Source: Glandiceps talaboti (taxonomy: Eukaryota > Hemichordata > Enteropneusta > Spengelidae). From it: 64,000 nucleotides of DNA. Of the stretch, positions 1-12,969 are shown in pieces. The stretch spans positions 19,661,210-19,725,209 of the forward strand of contig NC_135568.1 of assembly GCF_964340395.1 (NCBI RefSeq), in the 5' to 3' direction. A model generated the notes under the pieces. The model saw only the letters and a program-made list of their open reading frames with translations. It made no database searches and was not told the DNA's origin. The number at the start of each line of letters is the position of its first letter. Position 1 is the stretch's first letter. Made by a program: the position numbers and the translations under genes.

Positions 1-838
1 GTTTCAGTATGTTCACATACCCTATGTTCCTTGAGCTAGGATATGTCTGTTGAAGTCAAAATGTACACTTCAACACAACATTACATATAGATCATAAGAT
101 TGTCAATCCGTTTGATGTGATGTCATGGAAAGTACAAACAAACAAACAAATGAACAATTACTGTTAATATTCAACGTTGATGCTAAAGATTATGTACATG
201 ATATAGATTAATTTATACCATATTTCAACTACTTGTCCCTAGGCTCCCCTCTTTAGTAAAACTAATCAATATTTCATTGTGAGTTCTTCATCAATGCATA
301 ACCATTCAGTTTAATCAGTTGAATAAAATGAAAGTCAATTTGGACTCAATATTACCCAATGCCAAATTTGCTGTAAGATGTAGAAATAAATATAGTAAAT
401 ATTAAATACTTTAAGTTTCTGAATCCATTTCTCTGAATATTTCAACATTATTTCTATATCTGATTATTGTTAGTGTCAGTAATCCCATCTTTGTGTTACA
501 CCTAAAATGTCCCCAGATATTGAAATGTCAACATTCAAATTTAAATAACCTCAGTGACTTAAATTTCAGACTGTGTAGTTGTTGGTGTCTACAACATGTG
601 ACTTTAATCTATTGTTCATCAATTTCTCTTTCATTAAATGTCAATCAAATGCTGTATTATAATTTCTTATTAATATGAGACACTCTGAATGAAAACACTT
701 TATATGATAGTAAACAAATAAAACATTGTACCTTCCCTTCATGCTGTAAAATGGTGTTTTCAGAACATATACCCCTGGTCCCCAAGTTAATCAAAACATT
801 ATGCAGTCTTTAACCACCCACATCCACTCCCACCCCTA
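1..838. other. AT-rich non-coding sequence upstream of the first array
   Basis: No exon of the neurabin gene, RNA gene or clear repeat was seen here. A short AACA run lies near 140. It is presumably intronic, because the next exon in the window enters from a spliced upstream exon. Confidence 0.5.
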
Positions 839-1303
839 TAACAACCTCAATGACACAACACACCCACTACATGACAACCTCAATGACACAACACACCCAT
901 TACATGACAACCTCAGTGACACAACACACCTACTACATGACAACCTCAGTGACAAACACACCCATTACATGACAACTTCAGTGACACAACACACCCATTA
1001 CATGACAACTTCAGTGACACAACACACCCATTACATGACAACTTTAGTGACACAACACACCTACTACATGACAACTTCAGTGACACAACACACCCATTAC
1101 ATGACAACTTCAGTGACACAACACACCCATTACATGACAACTTTAGTGACACAACACACCTACTACATGACAACTTCAGTGACACAACACACCTACTACA
1201 TGACAACTTCAGTGACACAACACACCTATTACATGACAACCTCAGTGATGTGATACACCCATTACATGACAACCTCAGTATTAAACACACCCACCTACTA
1301 CAT
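839..1303. repeat. 33-bp minisatellite, about 14 copies
   Basis: The monomer contains GACAACTTCAGTGACACAAC and then ACACCCATTACAT. One unit is 32 bp and the last two are diverged. Because the unit is 11 codons long, both strands show long open frames; these are not genes. Confidence 0.93.
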
Positions 1304-1309
1304 GACATT

Positions 1310-2655
1310 ATATGGTATTATAGGTATCTAGATATATAGGTATTTAGGTATTATTGGTAGGTATTATAGGTATATAGGTATATGTGCATATAGGTATTAT
1401 TGGTATATGGGTATTATGCACTGGTCAATGTCAACCCACCCCACCTCGGGGCATAGTGGGGGATTTGGAAATTAGTCTTATAAAATTTGACAAATGCCCC
1501 ACCCCCTGGGGCAAGACATTCTGGAAAATCACCACCTATATAAAACAAGTAAAACTCCCAACATTTCCCCCACCATAATGGGTGGGGGATTCAAATATTC
1601 TGACTGACACACAACTACTCTTTTACGTCCGTGAAAATGACTAGGGAGGTCAATATGAGGAAATTGCCCCACCCCCTCGGGCATTGTTTCATGGCAAACA
1701 CGGTCTAATCCCCCACATTTCTCCCATATCGCCTGAGGTGGGGGTCCCTCGGGCATTACATTGACTCGTGCATTATAGGTATATAGGTATTATAGGTATA
1801 TAGGTGTTATAGGTATATAGGTATTATAGGTATATAGGTATTATAGGTATATAGGTATTATAGGTGTATGGGTATTATAGGTATATAGGTATATGGGTAT
1901 TATAGGTATATAGGTGTATGGGTATTATAGGTGCATGTATGGGTATTATAGGTATATAGTATGGGTATTATAGGTATATAGGTATTATAGGTGTATGGGT
2001 ATTATAGGTATATGGGTATTATAGGTATTATAGGTGTATGGGTATTATAGGTGTATGGGTATTATAGGTATATGGGTATTATAGGTATTATAGGTGTATG
2101 GGTATTATAGGTATATGGGTATTATAGGTATTATAGGTGTATGGGTATTATAGGTATATGGGTATTATAGGTATTATAGGTGTATGGGTATTATAGGTGT
2201 ATGGGTATTATAGGTATTATAGGTGTATGGGTATTATAGGTATATAGGTATTATAGGTGTATGGGTATTATAGGTATTATAGGTGTATGGGTATTATAGG
2301 TTATATGGGTATATGTAATATAGGTATAGGTATTATAGGTATATAGGCATATAGGTTACATAGGTATATAGGTATTATAGGTATATAAGTATTATAGGTA
2401 TTATAGATATATAGGTTATATGGGTATATGTAATATAGGTAAAAGTATATAGGTATTATGGGTATATAGGTATATACCCGGTAGGTTATATAGGTATATA
2501 GGTATTATAGGTATTATAGGTATATAGGTATTATAGGTATATAGGTATATAGGTATATAGTATGGGTATTATGGGTATATAGGTATTATAGGTATATGGG
2601 TATTATAGGTATATACTAGGTATATGTAATATAGGTATAGGTATATAGGTTTTAC
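1310..2655. repeat. GGTATTATA/GGTATATA simple array, interrupted
   Basis: The array is built from irregular mixtures of GGTATTATA, GGTATATA and GGTGTATG words. It covers 1310-1425 and 1767-2655. Between them (about 1430-1765) lies a GC-rich insert with repeated AATCCCCCAC and GCCCCACCCCCT motifs, parts of which are inverted. Confidence 0.88.
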
Positions 2656-3217
2656 AACTACACTGGAACAGTTACAGTGAAAAGGACATTTTAATTTCAT
2701 GTACAGTATTGTTCAATTGAGAAAGACTCAATCAATAAATGTGATTGCAAAGACATATACTAATACATGCGTCTATACTTTATGATGTCTAGAATACTTA
2801 ATAATTCATGCTACATTAAACAGTCAGTTCATACACATTTTACTCTATAACACAAAAGATTCAATATTATTCAAGCTTCCATTGCCTTATTGTTAAATTT
2901 GCAAATGAAGAAAAGGCAATTTTTGAGCAGAAAGAAGTGTTTTCTTAGCAAACATTAATTGTGAATGCAGTGTGTTAATGGTATGTGTCTTTGTTAGTAT
3001 ATATAGCCATTGTGAATGCATAGTCACAACTCATTCTGTCAAGTACATTCAATCTGATCACTCTCTTTTGCAATATTTATTTCCATTCATATTTTTTCTT
3101 AATTCAATAAGAAGTGATTAATAGAAGAGAATTGAGTTAAGGTCATGGCCATTCACAGTGTTTTTACCTCCCGTAAGGGGATGTTATGTTATGCTTGTGT
3201 GTGTGTGTGTGTGTGTG

Positions 3218-3256
<39 letters not shown>

Positions 3257-4158
3257 GTCTGTCTGTCTGTCTGTGGACACGATATCTCAAAAACTACTGC
3301 ATTGATTCTCATGAAACTAGCTACACATCTTCAATATGGTAATGGAAAGAACTGATTAGACTTTGGTAAATATCAAATGAACATTAATTAGGCATTTGCA
3401 TTTGCATAATTAATGAGTTTAGTGATTAGGCTATATGTTTGGAATACATATTTCAATTTCAATATAATTTGATACATATTTTATTTTATTTTATTTTATT
3501 TAGCCGTGTACACAAGAAGTGACATTGGCAAGAAAATATACTAAATGAAACACTGATGTTTACAATGTCTTGAAAATATTGAGTATATCACTGAGATATT
3601 TAGCTGTGACACTTGCTGTAGTATCATCTACAAATGAAAAAATGTACTTAAATAGAGAATGATTATCAAATTTAAGTAACTGTGACTGTAAACTAAATAA
3701 AATGTCCAAGTAATTCATCTCTTATCTTCTGAATACATACGTTAACCTGACAAAGTGCATATGTCCCATAAGGTTTGTTTATTTAGCTTAAAGCTTTTTT
3801 ATAGAATAATTTGCATAATTAATGATTTTTAGCACAACTGAACTGATAAGGTTCAATAGTTTAATGTATGTATTCAGAAGATAATGCCTTCTTGTACATG
3901 AACACAATGTACCAGTCTGGTAATTAGTGAAAATTAGTCTTTGAGAACAAGCTGAAGACTGTAAAATCACTCAAATTTGTTGTTGCAAAAATATCTCAGT
4001 TTACAGTATGTATATATGAAGCTTTGCATAGAGAGACACCATTCAGAATTGCACAATAAGTTAGCCATAAAATACACAAGTTGGGGACTATGTGTTCGAT
4101 TGAAGGTTAATTGTATAAATGTAAACATATTTATTAAATTTTGATGACTTGATTGCAG
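2656..4158. other. Intron sequence with repeat fragments
   Basis: This stretch holds a (TG)n(TCTG)n run at about 3196-3272. The run sits in a dispersed repeat that continues with ATATCTCAAAAACTACTGCA. A TTTTA run lies near 3480. A small inverted-repeat element lies at about 3721-3884, with arms TTATCTTCTGAATACATAC. A fragment of family A (TTTTTAGCACAACTGAACTG) lies near 3826. No exon was seen. Confidence 0.6.
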
Positions 4159-4291
4159 GTCTATTCAACATATGCAATTGAAGATTATGATAGACGTAAT
4201 GATGATGTTGATCCAGTTGCTGCATCTGCTGAATATGAACTGGAGAAACGTGTCGATAGAATGGATGTCTTCCCTGTGGAACTTGAGAAAG
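4159..4291 (+). CDS. PPP1R9: Neurabin/spinophilin homologue, exon 1 of window (PP1-binding linker)
   Basis: This exon encodes [13 protein letters not shown] followed by [18 protein letters not shown] and ends in FPVELEK. That is the family's most conserved stretch, between the RVxF PP1-docking motif and the PDZ domain. In the family it helps wrap protein phosphatase 1 and forms a rigid link to the PDZ domain. The acceptor is TTGATTGCAG, entering in phase 0 at V. The donor is AAAG|GTCAGT, leaving one base of a Gly codon. The upstream exon that should carry the PP1-docking motif was not found in positions 1-4158, so it probably lies outside the window. The open frame runs past the donor for about 80 bases before a stop. 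Identification rests on remembered family sequence and is very secure. Confidence 0.97.
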
Positions 4292-4534
4292 GTCAGTTGA
4301 AATCAGTTGGACAGCTTTTTACAATTGAGATATACATTTGTATGCACATGATTTGGATAAGGAAATATTAAGTAAACAGTACAAAGTTTCTTATTCAAAA
4401 TGATATTTTCCAGTGTATGTTGTTTTGCCTGAAATATTTGGGCGACTGTGATCTGGTTAGAACATACAGATGTGAAATGGTGTTATGTAGGCACAAACTA
4501 TGAGCACTCAGTTTAATGCTGTGACTGCTAACAG

Positions 4535-7050
4535 GACTATATAATTTATAAACTGTGCTGACTGTACTAAATAATTTATAAACTGTGCTGACCGTACTAA
4601 ATAATTTATAAACTGTGCTGACTGTACTAAATAATTTATAAACTGTGCTGACTGTACTAAATAATTTATAAACTGTGCTGACTGTACTATATAATTTATA
4701 AACTGTGCTGACTGTACTATATAATTTATAAACTGTGCTGACTGTACTATATAATTTATAAACTGTGCTGACTGTACTAAATAATTTATAAACTGTGCTG
4801 ACCGTACTAAATAATTTATAAACTGTGCTGACTGTACTAAATAATTTATAAACTGTGCTGACTGTACTATACAATTTATAAACTGTGCTGACTGTACTAA
4901 ATAATTTATAAACTGTGCTGACTGTACTATATAATTTATAAACTGTGCTGACCATACTAAATAATTTATAAACTGTGCTGACTGTACTAAATAATTTATA
5001 AACTGTGCTGACTGTACTATATAATTTATAACCTGTGCTGACTGTACTAAATAATTTATAAACTGTGCTGACTGTACTATATAATTTATAAACTGTGCTG
5101 ACAGTACTAAATAATTTATAAACTGTGCTGACTACTAAATAATTTATAAACTGTGCTGACTGTACTATATAATTTATAAACTGTGCTGACTGTACTAAAT
5201 AATTTATAACCTGTGCTGACTGTACTATATAATTTATAAACTGTGCTGACTGTACTAAATAATTTATAAACTGTGCTGACTGTACTATATAATTTATAAA
5301 CTGTGCTGACTGTACTAAATAATTTATAACCTGTGCTGACTGTACTAAATAATTTATAAACTGTGCTGACTGTACTAAATAATTTATAAACTGTGCTGAC
5401 CGTACTAAATAATTTATAAACTGTGCTGACTGTACTAAATAATTTATAAACTGTGCTGACTGTACTATACAATTTATAAACTGTGCTGACTGTACTAAAT
5501 AATTTATAAACTGTGCTGACTGTACTATATAATTTATAAACTGTGCTGACCGTACTAAATAATTTATAAACTGTGCTGACTGTACTAAATAATTTATAAA
5601 CTGTGCTGACTGTACTATATAATTTATAACCTGTGCTGACTGTACTAAATAATTTATAAACTGTGCTGACTGTACTATATAATTTATAAACTGTGCTGAC
5701 AGTACTAAATAATTTATAAACTGTGCTGACTACTAAATAATTTATAAACTGTGCTGACTGTACTATATAATTTATAAACTGTGCTGACTGTACTAAATAA
5801 TTTATAACCTGTGCTGACTGTACTATATAATTTATAAACTGTGCTGACTGTACTAAATAATTTATAACCTGTGCTGACTGTACTAAATAATTTATAAACT
5901 GTGCTGACTGTACTAAATAATTTATAAACTGTGCTGACTGTACTAAATAATTTATAAACTGTGCTGACTGTACTAAATAATTTATAAACTGTGCTGACTG
6001 TCCTAAATAATTTATAAACTGTGCTGACTGTACTAAATAATTTATAAACTGTGCTGACTGTACTAAATAATTTATAAACTGTGCTGACTGTACTATATAA
6101 TTTATAAACTGTGCTGACTGTACTAAATAATTTATAACCTGTGCTGACTGTACTAAATAATTTATAAACTGTGCTGACTGTACTAAATAATTTATAAACT
6201 GTGCTGACTGTACTAAATAATTTATAAACTGTGCTGACTGTACTATATAATTTATAAACTGTGCTGACTGTACTAAATAATTTATAAACTGTGCTGACTG
6301 TACTATATAATTTATAAACTGTGCTGACTGTACTAAATAATTTATAAACTGTGCTGACTGTACTAAATAATTTATAAACTGTGCTGACTACTAAATAATT
6401 TATAAACTGTGCTGACTACTAAATAATTTATAAACTGTGCTGACTGTACTAAATAATTTATAAACTGTGCTGACTGTACTATATAATTTATAAACTGTGC
6501 TGACTGTACTAAATAATTTATAAACTGTGCTGACTGTACTAAATAATTTATAAACTGTGCTGACTACTAAATAATTTATAAACTGTGCTGACTACTAAAT
6601 AATTTATAAACTGTGCTGACTACTAAATAATTTATAAACTGTGCTGACTACTAAATAATTTATAAACTGTGCTGACTACTAAATAATTTATAAACTGTGC
6701 TGACTACTAAATAATTTATAAACTGTGCTGACTACTAAATAATTTATAAACTGTGCTGACTACTAAATAATTTATAAACTGTGCTGACTGTACTAAATAA
6801 TTTATAAACTGTGCTGACTGTACTATATAATTTATAAACTGTGCTGACTGTACTAAATAATTTATAAACTGTGCTGACTGTACTAAATAATTTATAAACT
6901 GTGCTGACTACTAAATAATTTATAAACTGTGCTGACTACTAAATAATTTATAAACTGTGCTGACTACTAAATAATTTATAAACTGTGCTGACTACTAAAT
7001 AATTTATAAACTGTGCTGACTACTAAATAATTTATAAACTGTGCTGACTG
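4535..7050. repeat. 30-bp minisatellite with 28-bp variants, about 84 copies
   Basis: The monomer is AAATAATTTATAAACTGTGC plus TGACTGTACT. A 28-bp form with TGACTACT appears twice near 5130 and 5730 and dominates after about 6390. Marker variants repeat at an exact 598-bp offset, which shows a higher-order duplication. The array lies in intron 1. Confidence 0.96.
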
Positions 7051-7512
7051 TTGCTAATATTGTAGGACACCACACCTACATAAAAAGCCAAATCAATCTA
7101 TCCAACATGGTAAAGCCATCATTAAAAGAAAGTTCATCACTCTCAGATAAATTGTGGCGAGTATCAAAGTCAGTATTACTACTGTCTACCATTACTTACT
7201 ATACTTACTCTACTCATTGACATTAAAATGGTACCCTCTATGATGTCGTAATCCCCAAAGGGAGAATGATAGCAAGTATAGATGTAAATTCATGACTGTT
7301 CAGGTCGCCACTGATCACCAGTTTTAACTGTGTTTTTCTCACTTATCATGCAATTTTGAATTGTTAGCTTTGCATGTACTGGTTAAGAGAAATATAAAGA
7401 ACATTTTTCAAGGTTGTTTTATGATGGGCATTTTGAATCACCTTTAAAAATGAAGAAATCACAATTTTGTTTAATTACCGCACATGTAATAATGAAAGTG
7501 TTTGTATTTCAG
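7051..7512. other. Unique intron 1 tail before exon 2
   Basis: This is AT-rich sequence with no recognised repeat. It ends in the exon 2 acceptor. Confidence 0.6.
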
Positions 7513-7633
7513 GTAAGGAAGGCCTTGGTTTAAGTATTATTGGTATGGGTGTGGGTGCCGATGCTGGTCTAGAAAAACTAGGAATATTTATCAAAACTAT
7601 CACTGAAAATGGAGCTGCACAGAAGGATGGACG
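7513..7633 (+). CDS. PPP1R9: Neurabin/spinophilin homologue, exon 2 (PDZ domain, first half)
   Basis: The translation starts [19 protein letters not shown] and continues [25 protein letters not shown] is the carboxylate-binding loop of a PDZ domain, and the next strands and the GAAxxDGR turn match the neurabin PDZ almost residue for residue. In the family this domain binds C-termini of partners such as p70S6K and receptors and places PP1 near substrates at actin-rich membranes. The acceptor is TTGTATTTCAG. The first two bases complete the Gly codon begun in exon 1. The donor is GGACG|GTAAGG, splitting an Arg codon after two bases. A G-rich 58-bp minisatellite begins about 60 bases downstream of the donor. 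Confidence 0.97.
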
Positions 7634-7699
7634 GTAAGGACTTTACTATAGATTGATAAATGGCATGTATAGATTATAGGTTGATAGGTAAAATGTGTG

Positions 7700-8420
7700 T
7701 GTGTGTGTGGGGGGGGGGGTATCTGTAGGTACCAATTTCAGAGGATGGAGGGATGTCTGTAGATACCAATTTCTGATTGCAACCAATGCCTGTGGGGGGA
7801 GGGTGGAGGGATGTTTGTAGATACCAATTTCTGATTGCAACCAATGCCTGTGGGGGGAGGGTGGAGGGATGTTTGTAGATACCAATTTCTGATTGCAACC
7901 AATGCCTGTGGGGGGAGGGTGGAGGGATGTTTGTAGATACCAATTTCTGATTGCAACCAATGCCTGTGGGGGGAGGGTGGAGGGATGTTTGTAGATACCA
8001 ATTTCTGATTGCAACCAATGCCTGTGGGGGGAGGGTGGAGGGATGTTTGTAGATACCAATTTCTGATTGCAACCAATGCCTGTGGGGGGAGGGTGGAGGG
8101 ATGTTTGTAGATACCAATTTCTGATTGCAACCAATGCCTGTGGGGGGAGGGTGGAGGGATGTTTGTAGATACCAATTTCTGATTGCAACCAATGCCTGTG
8201 GGGGGAGGGTGGAGGGATGTTTGTAGATACCAATTTCTGATTGCAACCAATGCCTGTGGGGGGAGGGTGGAGGGATGTTTGTAGATACCAATTTCTGATT
8301 GCAACCAATGCCTGTGGGGGGAGGGTGGAGGGATGTCTGTAGATACCAATTTCAGATTGCAACCAATGCCTGTGGGGGGGGAGGGTGGAGGGATGTCTGT
8401 AGATACCAATTTCTGAGGAT
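7700..8420. repeat. 58-bp G-rich minisatellite, about 11-12 copies
   Basis: Each unit carries CCAATTTCTGATTGCAACC and then TGTGGGGGGAGGGTGGAGGG. Eight to nine central copies are almost identical, so the expansion is recent. A 9-10 G run opens the array near 7708, and one late unit has eight Gs. It sits just after the exon 2 donor. Confidence 0.95.
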
Positions 8421-8497
8421 GGAGGGGTTAACCTTGACATCTATGTTTATTATATATAAAGGTCAAATAACCCAAATTGTTCAAAGTGTAAATGTAC

Positions 8498-9942
8498 ATG
8501 TACACCTCTGACATACACGGGCTGACTTCAACCTCTGACATACACGGGCTGACTTCAACCTCTTACATACACGGGCTGACTTCAACCTCTGACATACACG
8601 GGCTGACTTCAACCTCTGACATACACAGGCTGACTTCAACCTCTGACATACACAGGCTGACTTCAACCTCTGACATACACAGGCTGACTTCAACCTCTGA
8701 CATACACAGGCTGACTTCAACCTCTGACATACACAGGCTGACTTCAACCTCTGACATACACAGGCTGACTTTAAACCTCTGACACACACAGGCTGACTTC
8801 AACCTCTGACACACACAGGCTGACTTCAACCTCTGACATACACAGGCTGACTTCAACCTCTGACATACACAGGCTGACTTCAACCACTGACATACACAGG
8901 CTGACTTCAACCACTGACATACACGGGCTGACTTCAACCTCTGACATACACTGGCTGACTTCAACCACTGACATACACAGGCTGACTTCAACCACTGACA
9001 TACACAGGCTGACTTCAACCTCTGACATACACTGGCTGACTTCAACCACTGACATACACAGGCTGACTTCAACCACTGACATACACAGGCTGACTTCAAC
9101 CTCTGACATACACAGGCTGACTTCAACCTCTGACATACACAGGCTGACTTCAACCTCTGACATACACGGGCTGACTTCAACCACTGACATACACGGGCTG
9201 ACTTCAACCTCTGACATACACTGGCTGACTTCAACCACTGACATACACAGGCTGACTTCAACCACTGACATACACAGGCTGACTTCAACCTCTGACATAC
9301 ACAGGCTGACTTCAACCTCTGACATACACGGGCTGACTTCAACCACTGACATACACGGGCTGACTTCAACCTCTGACATACACTGGCTGACTTCAACCAC
9401 TGACATACACAGGCTGACTTCAACCTCTGACATACACAGGCTGACTTCAACCTCTGACATACACAGGCTGACTTCAACCTCTGACATACACAGGCTGACT
9501 TCAACCACTGACATACACAGGCTGACTTCAACCTCTGACATACACAGGCTGACTTCAACCACTGACATACACAGGCTGACTTCAACCTCTGACATACACA
9601 GGCTGACTTCAACCTCTGACATACACAGGCTGACTTCAACCACTGACATACACAGGCTGACTTCAACCTCTGACATACACAGGCTGACTTCAACCTCTGA
9701 CATACACAGGCTGACTTCAACCACTGACATACACAGGCTGACTTCAACCTCTGACATACACAGGCTGACTTCAACCTCTGACATACACTGGCTGACTTCA
9801 ACCACTGACATACACAGGCTGACTTCAACCTCTGACATACACAGGCTGACTTCAACCACTGACATACACAGGCTGACTTCAACCTCTGACATACACAGGC
9901 TGACTTCAACCTCTGACATACACAGGCTGACTTAAACCTCTG
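8498..9942. repeat. 27-bp minisatellite, about 53 copies
   Basis: The monomer is CTCTGACATACACAGGCTGA plus CTTCAAC. It varies at CTCTGAC/CACTGAC and at CACAGG/CACGGG/CACTGG, and the variants recur in ordered blocks. The 9-codon unit produces open frames of more than 380 codons on the minus strand that are not genes. Confidence 0.96.
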
Positions 9943-9949
9943 TGCATCA

Positions 9950-10265
9950 TTTTGTTTTGTGACCTTTACAATAATGGCTCAATGGTGGCCATATTGATCA
10001 TTAATATTTACATTTTGCCCACTAACTCTGGCACTTAATAGATAGATACCTTATTTTTAGTCCCCAACAGTCACCATTCCCTCTATTTTCAGGTGAAATA
10101 GCTTATGTGTAAAGTATACAATTATGTACACATCATGCTTGCATGAGCCAATCTCAACCAAACATGGCACAAATGTCATAATATAGCCTGTATATGCACA
10201 TCACTTTGATTGTCAACCTTTGTGATAATACCCAAATGGTGTCCACTGTTTTGTAGAGCAACTCT
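9950..10265. repeat. Dispersed repeat family B fragment
   Basis: It contains CAACCAAACATGGCACAAA and AATACCCAAATGGTGTCCA. These phrases match the blocks near 11.8-12.7, 20.5-20.85 and 25.4-25.75 kb. It directly abuts arrays on both sides. Confidence 0.65.
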
Positions 10266-10274
10266 GGCTCTGGA

Positions 10275-10868
10275 ATCGTAATAAGTACAGTGTTGACCAA
10301 CTCTGGAATCTTAATATATGTACAGTGTTGACCAACTCTGGAATCTTACTAGGTACAGTGTTGACCAACTCTGGAATCGTAATAAGTACAGTGTTGACCA
10401 ACTCTGGAATCTTAATATATGTACAGTGTTGACCAACTCTGGAATCTTAATAGGTACAGTGTTGACCAACTCTGGAATCTTACTAGGTACAGTGTTGACC
10501 AACTCTGGAATCTTAATAAGTACAGTGTTGACCAACTCTGGAATCTTACTAGGTACAGTGTTGACCAACTCTGGAATCTTAATATATGTACAGTGTTGAC
10601 CAACTCTGGAATCTTAATAGGTACAGTGTTGACCAACTCTGGAATCTTAATAAGTACAGTGTTGACCAACTCTGGAATCTTACTAGGTACAGTGTTGACC
10701 AACTCTGGAATCTTAATATATGTACAGTGTTGACCAACTCTGGAATCTTACTAGGTACAGTGTTGACCAACTCTGGAATCTTAATATATGTACAGTGTTG
10801 ACCAACTCTGGAATCTTACTAGGTACAGTGTTGACCAACTCTGCAATCTTAATAGGTACAGTGTTCCC
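10275..10868. repeat. 33/35-bp minisatellite, about 17 copies
   Basis: The monomer is TACAGTGTTGACCAACTCTG plus GAATCTTACTAGG, or a longer AATATATG ending. The two length classes alternate in a recurring order. Confidence 0.95.
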
Positions 10869-10869
10869 A

Positions 10870-11809
10870 CGAAGGCTTATTTGCATGCTACTTGCACAAC
10901 ATCATATCCAAGCATTAAGAATGAAACATAATCAATGCAAGATTGCGTGACTGATTTTACTTCCATATTGAGTTTGATGCGAGTGAAACTTATGTTTGTA
11001 AACATTTTGCTACTTTTGGCAACACACTATCTATGTGTAGACACCTGTACCGCATGCATGCCAAGTACGATCTGACATATGTACAACGTACATCATTATA
11101 CTTGATATATAATTCTATGCATTACCATGTCACATGATGATACAACATGGCTGCTGTGCGCGTATTTTGACTGAACCTAGTAGTAGTACCAAAAGAACAC
11201 ATTAGTGCTGGTAATGGTCAGTTTCTATCCTCATGGCTAAAATTGGTTGGCAAACATTTCATTTATGACGATGTTAGCGGCCCTGTAACTGCGAGTAAAT
11301 TAACTGCAATAATTGTACATAACTGTTTATTTCAGTTTTGGGCTGATTTGTTCAGCTTAACACAAATAGACAGATGTGAAGCTGATCTGAAATCACTGAA
11401 ATCATTCAGTGATCTGTAAATATTGATTGCAACTTCCTGCAGAAAATATATTCAAACAAAGTAGAATGAAATAATTAAATGAAATGTTGTCATAGAGTAT
11501 TATGATCTCTCTCTGTTCAGCATCCAAGAGCAGGTAAAAACTACGACCTTAATATTCCAAATAAACAAATGATTTTGCTTAGTGGAGGAGGATACACTAC
11601 TTCCAGACCATTCTTGTCGGCCACGCAAGCACTGTCGCTATGTTACACCTTCCATTTTTTTCCCTTCTCCTTAAGTTGCTCAATCTCAAAAACTTGGAAC
11701 GAACACTGAATAGCTAGAAACCTCATTTTATTGTCTATACTTGTATTATACAAGATGAGCTTTTAATGAAGCCTTGATCTAACACAATTGTCAGATACAC
11801 AAGTGCATT
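10870..11809. other. Intron 2 sequence without recognised gene
   Basis: This is mostly unique AT-rich sequence. A TAGTAGTAGTACC phrase near 11,180 resembles one near 15,365. I see no exon. Confidence 0.5.
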
Positions 11810-12720
11810 TTTAGCCCCCTAGCTGCAGTGGGCACCACCTGGAGGCAGCTTATACCTTGGGTTCTGTCTGTGCATCCGTCCATGTGTCCATCAATCTGTC
11901 CGCATGCGTGCATTCACCCTCATATCTCTGGCATGTACCAACTGGTTTCAACCAAACCTAGCACAAAGGAAACATACTATTTGAGACATATGCAGGACTT
12001 TGTGACTGAATCACATATGGCAGAATGGCATATATTTAAAAAAAAATTTGTATGTATTTGATTCTATGTAAATGCTGCTCCTAATGTTTTTAGTGAGCCC
12101 CTGATATAAAAGGGATGCAGAAAATAAATAAATAAATAAATAAATAAATGGCAGTCATATTTGTTGTTAAATTTCAAAATATGCTTTGTAACTTTGGAGG
12201 TATGACACATAGGAACTCCATTCACATGCTTACACCCATTTAATCAAATGTGAGCTCTCTTATAAGTCCTTGAACTTTGACTTTGAAAGTCTTCTTCAAG
12301 GTCAAATAGCCATATTTTGGTTATCTTCATACCTTTTTTGAATCCAACATTTCAAGTGATGATGATATTTGGTTTGACTATGTGAGGTATATGGACATCA
12401 CTTTATTTTTGCAACCTTGACCTATATTGCCGCAATGGTGCCCAGTGATTAAAGCATAATGTTGTCTGTTGTCTCCAAACATTTGATACATATGGACACC
12501 ATACAAATGTCTATCCCCACATTATAGTAAACTTTCTAATGACACTTGACCTTTTGACCTTGACAAACATTTTAAAAATGAAATGACCAAAATTTTTCTT
12601 TGTTCATTCAAGTTAAATACACAGACTTCATTTAAATGTCTATACCCCTATGCATGCATGTTTTCAGCAAATCATTAGTCAAATGATACGCCATAGCAAA
12701 ATCCTTTATTTTCAAAAGTT
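11810..12720. repeat. Dispersed repeat family B, longest copy
   Basis: It begins with a TCTGTCTGTGCATCCGTCC segment, then CAACTGGTTTCAACCAAACC, and carries an (AAAT)n run near 12,125. Later it has TGACCTTTTGACCTTGAC. The internal order matches 20.48-20.85 kb and 25.44-25.75 kb. No coding capacity was seen. Confidence 0.7.
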
Positions 12721-12969
12721 TAATTTGCATTCGAACAATAGTTTTCTCTTTTGCTGAGAACTTCTTCTCACATATATTGTGACGCATTTCGGTTACAATC
12801 TAGAAAATTGATAGGTAAAGCTATGAAAGAATGTAGTTAACTATCAACAAAATACAGTAAATACAATGGATATCACAATATACCATATCACTCTTGCCAT
12901 GGTTAGTAATTGGACTTTATATAGGAGTGTCACTCTTGGAATAGTTGGCTTCTTGTCCTAGCCAAAAAA

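Noticed and set aside
1-4158. Upstream neurabin exon with the RVxF PP1-docking motif
   Set aside because: Searched for a K-I-x-F-S-T-A-P-like reading ending at a donor. A partial look-alike near 55-90 runs into a stop and has no splice sites.
8563-9919. Minus-strand frames of 448 and 382 codons with 9-residue repeats
   Set aside because: They are exact products of the 27-bp array, open in overlapping frames, with no start context, homology or flanking coding sequence.
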